Assembly (NCBI GenBank): GCA_964522635.1
Contig: CAZFWT010000002.1
Coordinates: 1-55,331 of the forward strand
DNA: 55,331 nucleotides
Reading direction: 5' to 3'
From: JACGMN01 sp964522635
GTDB taxonomy: Archaea > Halobacteriota > Syntropharchaeia > Alkanophagales > Methanospirareceae
Both the position numbers and the translations under genes were made by a program. This document shows, one piece after another, positions 33,098 through 42,097 of this stretch. How positions within the stretch are numbered: the stretch's first letter is position 1; each line of letters opens with the position of its first letter. The notes under the pieces are model-generated. The model worked only from the letters and a program-made list of their open reading frames with translations. It was not told the origin of the DNA and did not search any database.

Positions 33098-34789
33098 TTA
33101 CATCTCCGCCGGTGCTTCGATCCCCAGCACTTCCAGCACGTCCCGTAGCACGATCCGTGCGCAGTCCACAAGTACCAATCGCGCGTTCCGAAGTTCGTCC
33201 GCTGCGGTGAGCACCGGACAATCCTTATAGAACAGATTGAACTGCTCAGCGAGCTCACGTGCGTATTTGGCCACCTGATGCACCTTCAAATCAGTGGCAG
33301 CCGCTTCGACCACATAACCGAACTTCGCCAGCTTCTTGATCAACGCGATCTCATTCGGCTCCTGCAGGAGCGCAACGTTGTAGTCCTCTGGTACCGCACA
33401 TCCTTGTTCCTCCGCAGTACGTAAGATGCTGCACGCGCGGGTATGCGCATACTGAATGAACGGTGCGCCCTTCTTCTCGATGTCCAGCGCCTCGTCGAGA
33501 TCGAAGACGATGTGTTTATCAGGCGAGACTTTCACAATGTCGTACCGCAAGGCGCCGATACCTACCATGCGTGCGATCTCGCGTTTTCGCTGATCACTCA
33601 GGTCGGTCCGCCGTTTCGATACCGCTTCGTGGGACCGTTCCTCGATCTGCTCCATGAGATCGTCGGCTGCTATGTAGCGCCCCGCACGTGTGGAGAGCGA
33701 GCCAGATGGGAGCGAGACGAAGGCGAAGATGACGAACTCCGGTGCCTTCACGCCCAAAAGCTCCAGCGCCTTCCGCAACTGCTGTGAGACCAGCTCGTGA
33801 TCCTTACCAAAGACATCGATCACCCGGTCACCGTGCTCGCCCTTCCAGCGGTGGTACGCCAGATCCCTGGTGGTATACAACGATGTCCCGTCCGATCTCT
33901 GTATCACCAGAGCTTTTTCAATACCCGCCAGTTGGAGCAAGACCGCCTCACCTTCACGTTTGATCTCGCCTTTCTGCTTCAACTCCTCGATCACCGCTCG
34001 TACCGCGCCACTTCGCACAAAATCGCTCTCGTACTTGTACGTCACTGGCTGGATGTTCAATCGCGAAAACGATGCTTGAATGCCCGCAAGGCACTTCTGC
34101 ACCGCGGCATCGTATTTGCGCATGACCGCCTCGTCGCCCGCCTCGTAACGCCGCATGAGCTCGCCTACCTCTTCCTGGTACTCACTCCGCTCCGCCAGCA
34201 TCCGGTTCGCCGCGATATAAACATCAGCAACGGCATGGTCGGCTTTCTTCGTCTCGTCATATCGCATCTGTTCAGCGCCCCAGACAACGACCGCGATCTG
34301 CCGTCCCATATCGTTCAGATAGTACTGCGGCTCCACCTCATAGCCTGCATGACGCAGCACACGCACCAGCGTGTCGCCGATGACCGCATTTCTGAGATGG
34401 CCGATATGCAGGGGCCCATCGGGGTTCGCCGAGGTGTGCTCGAGGATGATCTTCTCGTTCCTGTCCGCCGGGACCCTGCCCTCCTGCACCGTCTGCAACG
34501 TCGCTGCCAGGAACGACTCATTCACGAAGAAGTTGATATACGGTCCAACGGCAACGACCTCCTTAAGGAGCGAAGACGGAGAGATAGTGGCGTGCGCAAC
34601 GATATCCGCAGCAATCGCTGCCGGCGGCTTCTTCTTATATGACTGCGCCAGTGCGAATGCGATACGTGATGCGAGATCTGCATGCTCGCTTTCCTCAAGA
34701 TCCACCGCAAGCTCACCACGATCATACGAAGCTGCTGCTAATGCGTCCCTGAGCAGTTTTCGCGCTTCTTCTTTGAACTGGAGAAACAT
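33098..34789 (-). CDS. argS: Arginyl-tRNA synthetase
   Basis: 563 residues. Class I motif HIGH at 128-131 (GPLHIGHLRNAVIGDTL), the N-terminal Add1-like domain, and the C-terminal DALR anticodon-binding domain (HQVAKYARELAEQFNLFYKDCPVL). As in many ArgRS the canonical KMSKS is replaced (SLSTRAGRYI region). Charges tRNA-Arg. A minus-strand CTTTAAAAC about 30-35 nt upstream suggests a leaderless start. Confidence 0.96.
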   Translation of the reverse strand: MFLQFKEEARKLLRDALAAASYDRGELAVDLEESEHADLASRIAFALAQSYKKKPPAAIAADIVAHATISPSSLLKEVVAVGPYINFFVNESFLAATLQTVQEGRVPADRNEKIILEHTSANPDGPLHIGHLRNAVIGDTLVRVLRHAGYEVEPQYYLNDMGRQIAVVVWGAEQMRYDETKKADHAVADVYIAANRMLAERSEYQEEVGELMRRYEAGDEAVMRKYDAAVQKCLAGIQASFSRLNIQPVTYKYESDFVRSGAVRAVIEELKQKGEIKREGEAVLLQLAGIEKALVIQRSDGTSLYTTRDLAYHRWKGEHGDRVIDVFGKDHELVSQQLRKALELLGVKAPEFVIFAFVSLPSGSLSTRAGRYIAADDLMEQIEERSHEAVSKRRTDLSDQRKREIARMVGIGALRYDIVKVSPDKHIVFDLDEALDIEKKGAPFIQYAHTRACSILRTAEEQGCAVPEDYNVALLQEPNEIALIKKLAKFGYVVEAAATDLKVHQVAKYARELAEQFNLFYKDCPVLTAADELRNARLVLVDCARIVLRDVLEVLGIEAPAEM

Positions 34790-34906
34790 GACTCGTGGTA
34801 GTAGTAGAGGTCGGTCGGTTTTAAAGCTTTGAACATGTTAGAACGGCTGTTAGGACGCTGCGCCGTGCTTTGAACCCTTTTATTCTCAGACACACTACAC
34901 GTCACT

Positions 34907-35668
34907 ATGCTCACCTTTGTCGGCCTCGGCCTCTACGATGAGCGGGACATCACCCTGAAGGGCCTGGATGCGATACAGGCGGCCGATACGGTCTTCGCTG
35001 AGTTTTACACCGCGCCGCTGGGCGGCAAAACGATCGCGAAGCTGGAAGCGCTGTACAGTAAACCCATTGTCCTGCTTGAGCGGAGCGACCTTGAAGAGCA
35101 CGCCGATGAGCGGATCTTGAAGCAAGCGCGAGATCATGATGTGGTCTTGCTCAGCGGCGGTGATGCCATGATTGCGACCACGCACGTGGATCTGCGATTG
35201 CGTGCGATCGATAAGGGGATCGAGACGCGAGTGATCCACGCGCCGTCCATTGCCTCAGCGGTTGCAGGGCTCTGCGGGCTCCAGAACTACAAGTTCGGGA
35301 AATCCGCAACGGTCACGCCGCCCTATAAAGACATCATATCGGAGGTGCCGTACAACACGATTCAGGCTAATAAGGACCGCGGATTGCATACGCTGCTCTA
35401 TCTCGACCTCACAATGCGCATAGCCGATGCACTGGGACTGCTGGAAGCCGTTGAGGACGCGCAAGGTGGAGCACTGCTGAAGACGTCTTTATGCGTTGGT
35501 ATCGCGCGCGCAGGCTCTGCGGAGCCGGTTGTGAAGGCCGATTATCTAGCAGCCTTGAAGCGCTACGACTTCGGTGCACTCCCGCATGTGCTCGTTGTAC
35601 CCGGTGAGCTCCATTTCCTGGAGCGGGAGGCACTGATCAAGATCGCACAGGCGCCTGAGGATATCTGA
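34907..35668 (+). CDS. dph5: Diphthine synthase Dph5
   Basis: 253 residues. The tetrapyrrole-methylase fold with the Dph5 N-terminus MLTFVGLGLYDERDITLKGL and LLSGGDAMIATTHVDLR. It methylates the modified histidine of EF-2 with S-adenosylmethionine on the way to diphthamide. TTTATTC about 26 nt upstream fits a leaderless promoter. Its last 81 bp are repeated at 36177-36257 on the far side of a toxin-antitoxin pair. Confidence 0.95.
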   Translation: MLTFVGLGLYDERDITLKGLDAIQAADTVFAEFYTAPLGGKTIAKLEALYSKPIVLLERSDLEEHADERILKQARDHDVVLLSGGDAMIATTHVDLRLRAIDKGIETRVIHAPSIASAVAGLCGLQNYKFGKSATVTPPYKDIISEVPYNTIQANKDRGLHTLLYLDLTMRIADALGLLEAVEDAQGGALLKTSLCVGIARAGSAEPVVKADYLAALKRYDFGALPHVLVVPGELHFLEREALIKIAQAPEDI

Positions 35669-35669
35669 T
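35589..35669 (+). repeat. 81-bp direct repeat, copy 1 (3' end of dph5)
   Basis: The terminal 81 bp of dph5 including its stop. Copy 2 at 36177-36257 differs at two positions only, both silent third-codon changes (Ala GCA/GCG, Ile ATC/ATA). Confidence 0.92.
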
Positions 35670-35678
35670 GCGCGTTCG

Positions 35679-35960
35679 TTATAGTCTCCCGTATCGCTTA
35701 TGCGCCTCCTCGAGGGTCATGATGTCCAATATCTTGACGGTCTTTTCCTGCTCCTCAATCCGGTAGAAGATGGTATAACTCCGGCTGACATGCATTCGAA
35801 AAAGGTCGTAACCCGGAAGATGCAGCTTTTTCTTGTCCGCTCTTCCAGGATAAGGGTCCTCTTTCAGCACCTCAAGTCTTCGATTAATCAGCCGTTTACT
35901 CTTTTCGGTCAGTGTAGCAAGGTAGTTTAAAGTATCTCTATTTATGAGCACGCGATACAT
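35679..35960 (-). CDS. RelE/ParE-family toxin
   Basis: 93 residues: MYRVLINRDTLNYLATL start, KLINRRLEVLKEDPYP, then DLFRMHVSRSYTIFYRIEEQEKTVKILDIMTLEEAHKRYG. The R-M-x-V-S-R-x-Y-x-I-F-Y-R-I core and the C-terminal Arg are typical RelE mRNA interferase features. ATG 35960 begins 1 nt after the antitoxin stop, so the longer frame to 35993 is overruled. Confidence 0.88.
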   Translation of the reverse strand: MYRVLINRDTLNYLATLTEKSKRLINRRLEVLKEDPYPGRADKKKLHLPGYDLFRMHVSRSYTIFYRIEEQEKTVKILDIMTLEEAHKRYGRL

Positions 35961-35961
35961 G

Positions 35962-36141
35962 CTAGAGCTCCACGAATTCCGCGGTCTCTTCAATTCGTTT
36001 CATATCTTTGATGAGTTTGAGCTTTTTCTCCCGCTCCAGCAACTCTTCGAGTAAATCATCAAACGTCTGCCCCGGTTCTTTCAGCCGATTCAATTCCTCC
36101 CAAATCTCCTGAGAGACAGGAATCCGCTTCGTGGCAACCAT
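35962..36141 (-). CDS. Antitoxin (ribbon-helix-helix/VapB-like), partner of the RelE-type toxin
   Basis: A 59-residue protein: MVATKRIPVSQEIWEELNRL, then QTFDDLLEELLEREKKLKL and a Glu-rich tail. The N-terminal strand plus two helices resemble archaeal RHH-type antitoxins (KRIPVSxEIWEEL). Toxin start follows its stop by one base, as usual for co-translated pairs. A TATA box lies 28 nt upstream, so the mRNA is probably leaderless. Confidence 0.82.
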   Translation of the reverse strand: MVATKRIPVSQEIWEELNRLKEPGQTFDDLLEELLEREKKLKLIKDMKRIEETAEFVEL

Positions 36142-36143
36142 AC

Positions 36144-36173
36144 ATACTGTTTCAAATCAATACAGTATAAAGA
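36144..36173 (-). promoter_or_regulatory. Operator-like palindrome over the toxin-antitoxin promoter
   Basis: ATACTGT (36144-36150) and ACAGTAT (36162-36168) form a perfect inverted repeat with an 11-nt spacer; the outer arm overlaps the minus-strand TATA (CTTTATACT, 36165-36173). A site for autorepression by the antitoxin. Confidence 0.6.
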
Positions 36174-36176
36174 TTC

Positions 36177-36257
36177 TGCTCGTTGTACCCGGTGAGCTCC
36201 ATTTCCTGGAGCGGGAGGCGCTGATAAAGATCGCACAGGCGCCTGAGGATATCTGAT
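36177..36257 (+). repeat. 81-bp direct repeat, copy 2 (detached dph5 3' end)
   Basis: Second copy of the dph5 C-terminal coding sequence, in frame to the same stop but without the upstream gene. 79 of 81 bases identical to 35589-35669. The 588-bp unit between repeat starts contains only the toxin-antitoxin module. Confidence 0.92.
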
Positions 36258-36272
36258 CTCGGGATGCGCGAA

Positions 36273-36482
36273 TCACGCCAGTTCACCCAGGAAGCGCCCC
36301 TTACTCAACCCCAGCCGCCAAACCACANNNNNNNNNNNNNNNNNNNNNNNNNNNNNNNNNNNNNNNNNNNNNNNNNNNNNNNNNNNNNNNNNNNNNNNNN
36401 NNNNNNNNNNNNNNNNNNNNNNNNNNNTCACGCCAGTTCACCCAGGAAGCGCCCCTTACTCAACCCCAGCCGCCAAACCACA
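36273..36482. other. Assembly gap of 100 N with identical 55-bp flanks
   Basis: Bases 36328-36427 are N. The 55 bp before (36273-36327) and after (36428-36482) are identical and both encode the C-terminus of the MFS protein. Two contigs sharing a 55-base end were placed side by side instead of merged; the gap is probably not real sequence. Confidence 0.9.
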
Positions 36483-37636
36483 CCAATGACCCCGAGCAGC
36501 AGCGCCGCATACCCCAGGAAGAGCATCCGCGCACCGAAGAGCTCGGAAAGCGCGCCGCAAACGAGCGGTATGCCACCCAGGCCCGCATAAAATACCGTGT
36601 AATAGATGCCCATCACTTTCCCCCGACGTTCCTGCTCGCTCTCTCCCGCTCCTGCTACGTTCGTGGCCAGCGTCAACGTACCCAGCGAGACCGCGCCCAG
36701 GCCCGCCCCGAGAAGCACGCTCATGAGCACGAGCTCGAGAATGCTGCTGGCCTGATAGAGGATGAGCAGACCACCGGCACACAAAAGCAAGCCCGCAAGC
36801 GCGAGCTCGAGCTCGCCCAGCCGCTGCATCAACCTCGTCAAGCCAAGCTGCAAAACCGCAAACACCATAAACATGATCGAAAGAATAATGCCAATAAAGC
36901 CCGCTGAGAGCTTGAGATGCTCGAGCGCGAGGGCATAGGGTGAGAAGAGAGCGCCCATTATCGCGGCCACACCGATCCCGAAGAAGATAACCAGACCGGC
37001 CAGCAGGAGCTGCCGACGTTCATACTCGCGTAATGCGGGTTGTCTGCCGCGTCGTATCACCCGCTCTCCAGGCTCCTCAACAAAAAGAACCACCAGAACG
37101 ACACTGAGGAGCGCAAAAACAACACAGACGAAGAATGGCGTGTAGAGGCCATAAAAATCAAAGAGGATGCCGCCCGATGCGGGACCGACCGCCAACCCGA
37201 GACCCAGGCCGATATTGTATACGCCCAGCGCATGCCCGCGTTCCTCTGAACTCGCCACCTCGGACAGTAACGCGGTAATCGCCGGGAAGAACAAGCCCGC
37301 ACCGGCGCCCTGAACCGCGCGAACAAAGATCCAATCGTAGGGCTCCGTGGAGAACGGGAAGAGTGCCGACGCGAGCGCGTAGAGTAAGAGACCCGCAACG
37401 ATCAACGGCTTCCTCCCCCATCGATCTGAGAGCATACCGCCAGGGATATTGAGCGGTGTGCTTACTATGGTGAAAGCTGAAAAAATCAGCGCAGCAACGA
37501 GAAAGGGCGCCTCTGAGGCCGCTACCCATACGCCGAGCAGCGGTGCGATCACCGTAACGCCGAATTGCGTGCTGAAAACACAGAGCGCAGCAATGATGAC
37601 AATTGTGGTAGGTCGGTGAGAAAGATCAGCACGCAT
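36428..37636 (-). CDS. MFS transporter
   Basis: 402 residues, twelve membrane helices. Motif A between helices 2 and 3 (GGMLSDRWGRKP) and the helix-5 region GLGLGLAVGPASGG fit the DHA1-type drug/multi-solute proton antiporters. The ending (KGRFLGELA, stop at 36428) is duplicated by the assembly overlap but the gene is complete. Substrate unknown. Confidence 0.9.
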   Translation of the reverse strand: MRADLSHRPTTIVIIAALCVFSTQFGVTVIAPLLGVWVAASEAPFLVAALIFSAFTIVSTPLNIPGGMLSDRWGRKPLIVAGLLLYALASALFPFSTEPYDWIFVRAVQGAGAGLFFPAITALLSEVASSEERGHALGVYNIGLGLGLAVGPASGGILFDFYGLYTPFFVCVVFALLSVVLVVLFVEEPGERVIRRGRQPALREYERRQLLLAGLVIFFGIGVAAIMGALFSPYALALEHLKLSAGFIGIILSIMFMVFAVLQLGLTRLMQRLGELELALAGLLLCAGGLLILYQASSILELVLMSVLLGAGLGAVSLGTLTLATNVAGAGESEQERRGKVMGIYYTVFYAGLGGIPLVCGALSELFGARMLFLGYAALLLGVIGVVWRLGLSKGRFLGELA

Positions 37637-37749
37637 GTGTAGTTATAACTTTTTCCCGCGCTATTTAACTGTTCGTTGGTTCGCACCGTCGAGGAGCGGA
37701 GTGGAACATATTTCTATAGCCACGCTTTCTCTTCAGCAACTGATTGATC

Positions 37750-38292
37750 ATGAAAGTCCTGGTCGGCTCTCGGAATCCCGTAAAGGTGGATGCGACAAAG
37801 GTAGCGTTTGCGCAGTTCTTCGACGCGGTCGAGGTCATTGCATTCGAGGTAAGCAGTGGCGTCTCCGCTCAGCCTGTCGAGGACGAGACCTTCGAAGGTG
37901 CTGAGCATCGCGCTGAACGGCTGAAAGCACTGAACGACGAGCAGAACCTGCATGCGCAGTTCTTTGTTGGCATTGAAGGCGGAATCAAGAAGCTCAGGCA
38001 GCGCTGGTTCGCCTTTGGCGCCACGTGCATACTCGACGCCCGCGGACGAAGAGGGTATGGTACCACACCGTTCTTCGAGCTGCCAAACTCCGTCAGTGCT
38101 GAGCTCGTGAAGGGGACAGATGTCGAGCTCGGGGATGTGATGGATCGGGTGACCGGTGAGGAGAACACGAAACAGAAACAGGGCGCGGTGGGCTTCTTCA
38201 CCCGGGGCGTTATGAGCCGGAAAGAGTATTACGTGGCAGGGCTAACCGTTGCGCTGATCCCCTTTTTGCATGCGGATTTGTACTTTCGGTAA
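37750..38292 (+). CDS. Inosine/xanthosine triphosphatase (DUF84, YjjX family)
   Basis: 180 residues. MKVLVGSRNPVKVDATKVAF, the Q-P-V-E-D-E-T-F-E-G-A block with conserved acids, FFVGIEGGI and GYGTTPFFELP are DUF84 hallmarks. It hydrolyses ITP and XTP to keep deaminated purines out of RNA and DNA. ATG 37750 chosen over an in-frame TTG two codons upstream. Confidence 0.9.
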   Translation: MKVLVGSRNPVKVDATKVAFAQFFDAVEVIAFEVSSGVSAQPVEDETFEGAEHRAERLKALNDEQNLHAQFFVGIEGGIKKLRQRWFAFGATCILDARGRRGYGTTPFFELPNSVSAELVKGTDVELGDVMDRVTGEENTKQKQGAVGFFTRGVMSRKEYYVAGLTVALIPFLHADLYFR

Positions 38293-38314
38293 CGATCTGG
38301 CAACGGACACGTAC

Positions 38315-39619
38315 TCATTTCCACCGCCGCATCACCACGCCTTCCGCGACCTTCGGCATGAAGAGCGTGGACTTCTGAGGGAAGGGCTTACGCTCAATGT
38401 GCGCCTTGTACTCCACCTCGGCGATCTGTAGCGGCCTGAGCATAAAAGCAACCTGGAAGCCGTCCTTATCCACGTTCTCCACCGCCTCACGCGGGCTCGC
38501 AGTAAAAACAAGATCCTCCGGTTTGCCGATCAGCGTTGGGCCGATCAGCCACTCGTGCAGGCTGATAACGTCCAGCCCCACGCGTTCACCGCGCTCGTTC
38601 GCCAGCTGCCGCACGCGCTGTTCATCAGCGCGCAACAGATAAAAACGGTCTCCGTCATACATGATGAAACGGACATCGAGCTCACCGTGAGATTCGTTGA
38701 GCTTCTTATAGAGCTCTGCGTTCCCTGCATCCCGTTCCAGTGGTTCTACCGTGAAATATTCAGTTATTCGCTGCCACAGCTCAGTCATACGGCACTTTCT
38801 CACGCAGCGATGCCACGGTAAGAGCAGCAGCGCACGATCACCACCCTCAACGAGCATCATAAGCGTATACGCCGTCCCTTCCGCCACATCCTGGCTCAGC
38901 TGGTACGCAGCCGTGTAGCGATGATGCCCATCGAGGATCATGAGCTCCTTCTCGCGCATGAGCGCCTGAATCCGCTCGATGATTGACTCATCAGAAATCT
39001 CCCAGAGCAGATGACGAGCACCGTTCACCTCAACGTCCACCAGTGGTTTCCGCTGCTCGGTGAGCTTCAAATCAGGCCTGCTAAAGCCCAGATAGACCTC
39101 AAAGAGGTGATTGAGTTCATGCGCGGGCATCGAGTACTCCGCGACGATCGGCGAGAAGTTCATACCGCAGGCCCGCATCAGATGGACGCGTTCCTGCGTC
39201 TTCGCCTCAAACGTGCGCTCGTGTCCCACGATCGTAGAATCTTTGAGCTGCCCCACTTTCACGAGCGCGACGAGGCCAAAGTTGAAATAGACCTCGGTTC
39301 GCTTCTCGGCCGGGAGTTGGGCTGCAATGCCCTCGGATACGGTATAGCGCACCCCGTAGAGGTAAAAAGAAGGTCGCTCACGCTCCGTTAAGAGTCGTTC
39401 ACGGAAAAAACGCGACAGGCTTCGCGTCGCAGACGCAACGAACTCATCTTCCGCAATACCGTCTTTCCGTGTGGTAAAGTGAATAACGTTGTTCTCCGAC
39501 GCTGCATACCGCTCATATTGCCGCGCATCAATAGTATCGTATACCGGGCATACCAGCTCCGTCCTGTTCTCCAGCTCGGGATTCAAGATCGTCGCCGCGA
39601 ATGGTCTGATTTCCACCAT
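38315..39619 (-). CDS. DUF1015 family protein
   Basis: 434 residues from ATG 39619 (GTG 39631 also in frame). It begins MVEIRPFAATILNPE and carries the DUF1015 signature LDGHHRYTAA, similar to the ParB/SerK-like nucleotide-binding motif, plus VCPVYDTID and HEWLIGPTL. The family is widespread in archaea and bacteria; the reaction is not established, although the motif suggests a nucleotide-dependent kinase-like site. Confidence 0.9.
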   Translation of the reverse strand: MVEIRPFAATILNPELENRTELVCPVYDTIDARQYERYAASENNVIHFTTRKDGIAEDEFVASATRSLSRFFRERLLTERERPSFYLYGVRYTVSEGIAAQLPAEKRTEVYFNFGLVALVKVGQLKDSTIVGHERTFEAKTQERVHLMRACGMNFSPIVAEYSMPAHELNHLFEVYLGFSRPDLKLTEQRKPLVDVEVNGARHLLWEISDESIIERIQALMREKELMILDGHHRYTAAYQLSQDVAEGTAYTLMMLVEGGDRALLLLPWHRCVRKCRMTELWQRITEYFTVEPLERDAGNAELYKKLNESHGELDVRFIMYDGDRFYLLRADEQRVRQLANERGERVGLDVISLHEWLIGPTLIGKPEDLVFTASPREAVENVDKDGFQVAFMLRPLQIAEVEYKAHIERKPFPQKSTLFMPKVAEGVVMRRWK

Positions 39620-39728
39620 CGTTCGTTCCACTTCTATTCTCTCACATATCCATAAGTATCTCTTCGCTGTTCGTTCGATCCGTGCTCGTCAATTTCTCGA
39701 CCCCGCGCGCACCCTGCAGTACAGCAGG

Positions 39729-40631
39729 TTACGTGATCAGACGCGCGACCAAATCGCCCCGGTTCACGCCCAGGCTCCGCGCTACCGGCTCACATTTGGC
39801 TCGCAGGATGTAGAGCAGTCGCCCCTTCAGTCCGAGGTCCGCTCGCGTCTCAAACTCCGAGATCGCCTCATAGTTACCCATACCCTTCGCCATCACCAGA
39901 TACCGCTCGTCTCGGAACACGTCCAGGAACGCCTCCGTCGCTTCCTTCAGCGAGAGCCCAATGTACGCACCGCTCGGAACGATCCTGATCCCCTCCTCTG
40001 AGCCTGAGATACCTGCTTCCTTCAGATCCTCGATCGTCGCATCGTTCAGGACGGGCGCGCTCTTCGGCGAGATCACGACCTCCTTGCCCAGGTTCGCCAG
40101 CTTCCGCACCACAAAGACGTCAAAAACGATCTCGCCCGCATTATCCGTTAGGTATACTATCTGCTCGTGCGCCCGGATCGCCGCGAGGATCTCCGCACGA
40201 TTCCACACGAGCTGCTCGTGGAGCGTGCGATCGAAGATCTGCGCAAAACGCGCTTCGCTGTACTCATACCCTTTCACCCCGTACTCCATCGAGTTCGCCG
40301 CAGCCGCGATCCTGATCACGGCCTCAAGCTTGTCAGTCGCAGCCTCGAAGAAGCGCTCCGCCGCAGGCAGCAGACTCCGCGCGAGAGCGTTATTCAGTCG
40401 TTTCGCCTCCGCATGTGGATCGCGTACGCCGCTCCGCCGCTGTAATATCCGTTCGCGCTCGGTGCCGTAAAACGGGGGTGAATGCAACTTGTCCGCCTCA
40501 AGATGGGTGCTGAGGAACCTGATGACCTCTACGAGCGCGCCGAATTTCTCGCTCTCCTCCCTGAAGAGACGATCACATTCAAATTGCGCGCGATCCATCA
40601 GACAGGCGAGACATTCTGGTTTGATCTTCAT
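39729..40631 (-). CDS. DUF89 (damage-control phosphatase / ARMT1-like) protein
   Basis: 300 residues starting MKIKPECLACLMDRAQFE (archaeal DUF89 start with C-x2-C). The metal-site block VYLTDNAGEIVFD and the later VISPKSAPVLNDATIED and MAKGMGNYEA are conserved in the family, whose members are metal-dependent phosphatases that remove damaged phosphometabolites. Start set at ATG 40631; the frame extends to 40682 in sequence unlike the family. Confidence 0.9.
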   Translation of the reverse strand: MKIKPECLACLMDRAQFECDRLFREESEKFGALVEVIRFLSTHLEADKLHSPPFYGTERERILQRRSGVRDPHAEAKRLNNALARSLLPAAERFFEAATDKLEAVIRIAAAANSMEYGVKGYEYSEARFAQIFDRTLHEQLVWNRAEILAAIRAHEQIVYLTDNAGEIVFDVFVVRKLANLGKEVVISPKSAPVLNDATIEDLKEAGISGSEEGIRIVPSGAYIGLSLKEATEAFLDVFRDERYLVMAKGMGNYEAISEFETRADLGLKGRLLYILRAKCEPVARSLGVNRGDLVARLIT

Positions 40632-40772
40632 GGCACAGCAGCGTTCAGAGCACCCGGAGACGGGATGATGCGTCCCGAGCATAGATTAAAAAGGATAAAA
40701 TTATATAGGATGTAGAGCTAAAGTTTATAGGCTCGTGGAAGCATAAGTAGAAGAAAAAGGAGGAAAGAAAAG

Positions 40773-42038
40773 ATGGCAGTGAAAGAGCATATGAATTTGG
40801 CGATAATCGGCCACATTGACCACGGCAAGTCAACGCTGCTGGGTCGGCTGCTCATGGACGCGGGGGTGATCGACCCACACGTGATCGACGAGTACAGGAA
40901 GAAGGCAGAGGCGATCGGGAAAGGCTCATTCGAGTTTGCTTGGGTGATGGATAGTTTGAAGGATGAACGAGAGCGGGGGATTACCATTGACGTCGCTCAT
41001 CAGAGATTTGATACTGAAAAGTTTTATTATACCATCGTCGATTGCCCGGGTCACCGGGACTTCGTCAAGAACATGATCACCGGCACGTCTCAGGCGGATG
41101 CGGCTGTCTTGGTGGTGGATGCCAAGGACGGGATCATGGCGCAGACGAAGGAGCATGTCTTTCTGGCGCGCACGCTGGGCGTCTCGCAGCTCATTATCGC
41201 GATCAATAAGATGGACCGGGCGAACTATGAGCAGGGGCGCTACGAGGAGCTGAAGAAAGAGGTTATGAGTCTGCTGAAGATGGTGGGCTACAAGGCGGAG
41301 CAGGTCGTTTTCGTCCCCGTATCAGCGTTTGAGGGCCAGAACATCACGAAGAAGAGCGATAAGATGGCCTGGTTCGACGGGCCGACGTTCCTGCAGACAC
41401 TGGATCTCATGAAAGTGCCGGATAAGCCGATCAACCTTCCGCTGCGCATTCCCGTGCAGGACGTGTACACCATTACGGGTGCAGGCACGGTGCCTGTGGG
41501 TCGTGTTGAGACCGGGAAGCTCAAGAAAGGCGATAAGGTGATCTTCAACCCGGCAGCGAAGACCGGCGAGGTGAAATCCATTGAGATGCACCATGAGGAG
41601 ATACCCGAAGCATTTCCGGGAGATAACATCGGCTGGAACGTCCGTGGCGTCGGGCGAACAGATATCAGGAGGGGCGACGTCTGCGGTCATATTGACTCAC
41701 CACCGACCATTGCCGACGAGTTCACCGCACAGCTCATTGTGCTGCAGCATCCCAGCGCGATTACCATTGGGTATACACCCGTCTTCCATTGCCACACCGC
41801 ACAAATTGCCTGCACCATCACGGAGATCAGCAAGAAGTTAGATCCACGAACCGGTGCCACAAAGGAAGAACATCCCGACTTTATCAAGACGGGCGATGCC
41901 GCGGTCGTCAAAGTAAAGCCAACACGACCGCTGGTGATCGAGAAGGTGAAGGAGATCCCGCAGCTCGGTCGGTTCGCGGTCCGGGACATGGGGCAGACCG
42001 TGGCCGCAGGCATGGTCATAGACATTACGGTGAAATAG
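40773..42038 (+). CDS. tuf: Translation elongation factor EF-1alpha
   Basis: 421 residues, full length. G1 GHIDHGKST, G2 region DERERGITID, G3 DCPGHRDF, G4 NKMD, then domains 2 and 3. It carries aminoacyl-tRNA to the ribosome. AAAGGAGGAAAG precedes the ATG. Followed at 59 nt by uS10, the common euryarchaeal arrangement. Confidence 0.97.
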   Translation: MAVKEHMNLAIIGHIDHGKSTLLGRLLMDAGVIDPHVIDEYRKKAEAIGKGSFEFAWVMDSLKDERERGITIDVAHQRFDTEKFYYTIVDCPGHRDFVKNMITGTSQADAAVLVVDAKDGIMAQTKEHVFLARTLGVSQLIIAINKMDRANYEQGRYEELKKEVMSLLKMVGYKAEQVVFVPVSAFEGQNITKKSDKMAWFDGPTFLQTLDLMKVPDKPINLPLRIPVQDVYTITGAGTVPVGRVETGKLKKGDKVIFNPAAKTGEVKSIEMHHEEIPEAFPGDNIGWNVRGVGRTDIRRGDVCGHIDSPPTIADEFTAQLIVLQHPSAITIGYTPVFHCHTAQIACTITEISKKLDPRTGATKEEHPDFIKTGDAAVVKVKPTRPLVIEKVKEIPQLGRFAVRDMGQTVAAGMVIDITVK

Positions 42039-42097
42039 CCTCCCGACGGGCACTCGTCACTCAAAGCGCGTCATCAGGAGGAATAGAGCGGAAAGAT

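Noticed and set aside
36264..36590. Open frame running through the N gap
   Set aside because: It exists only because N codons are not stops; it lies antisense to the MFS gene end and duplicates the 55-bp overlap.
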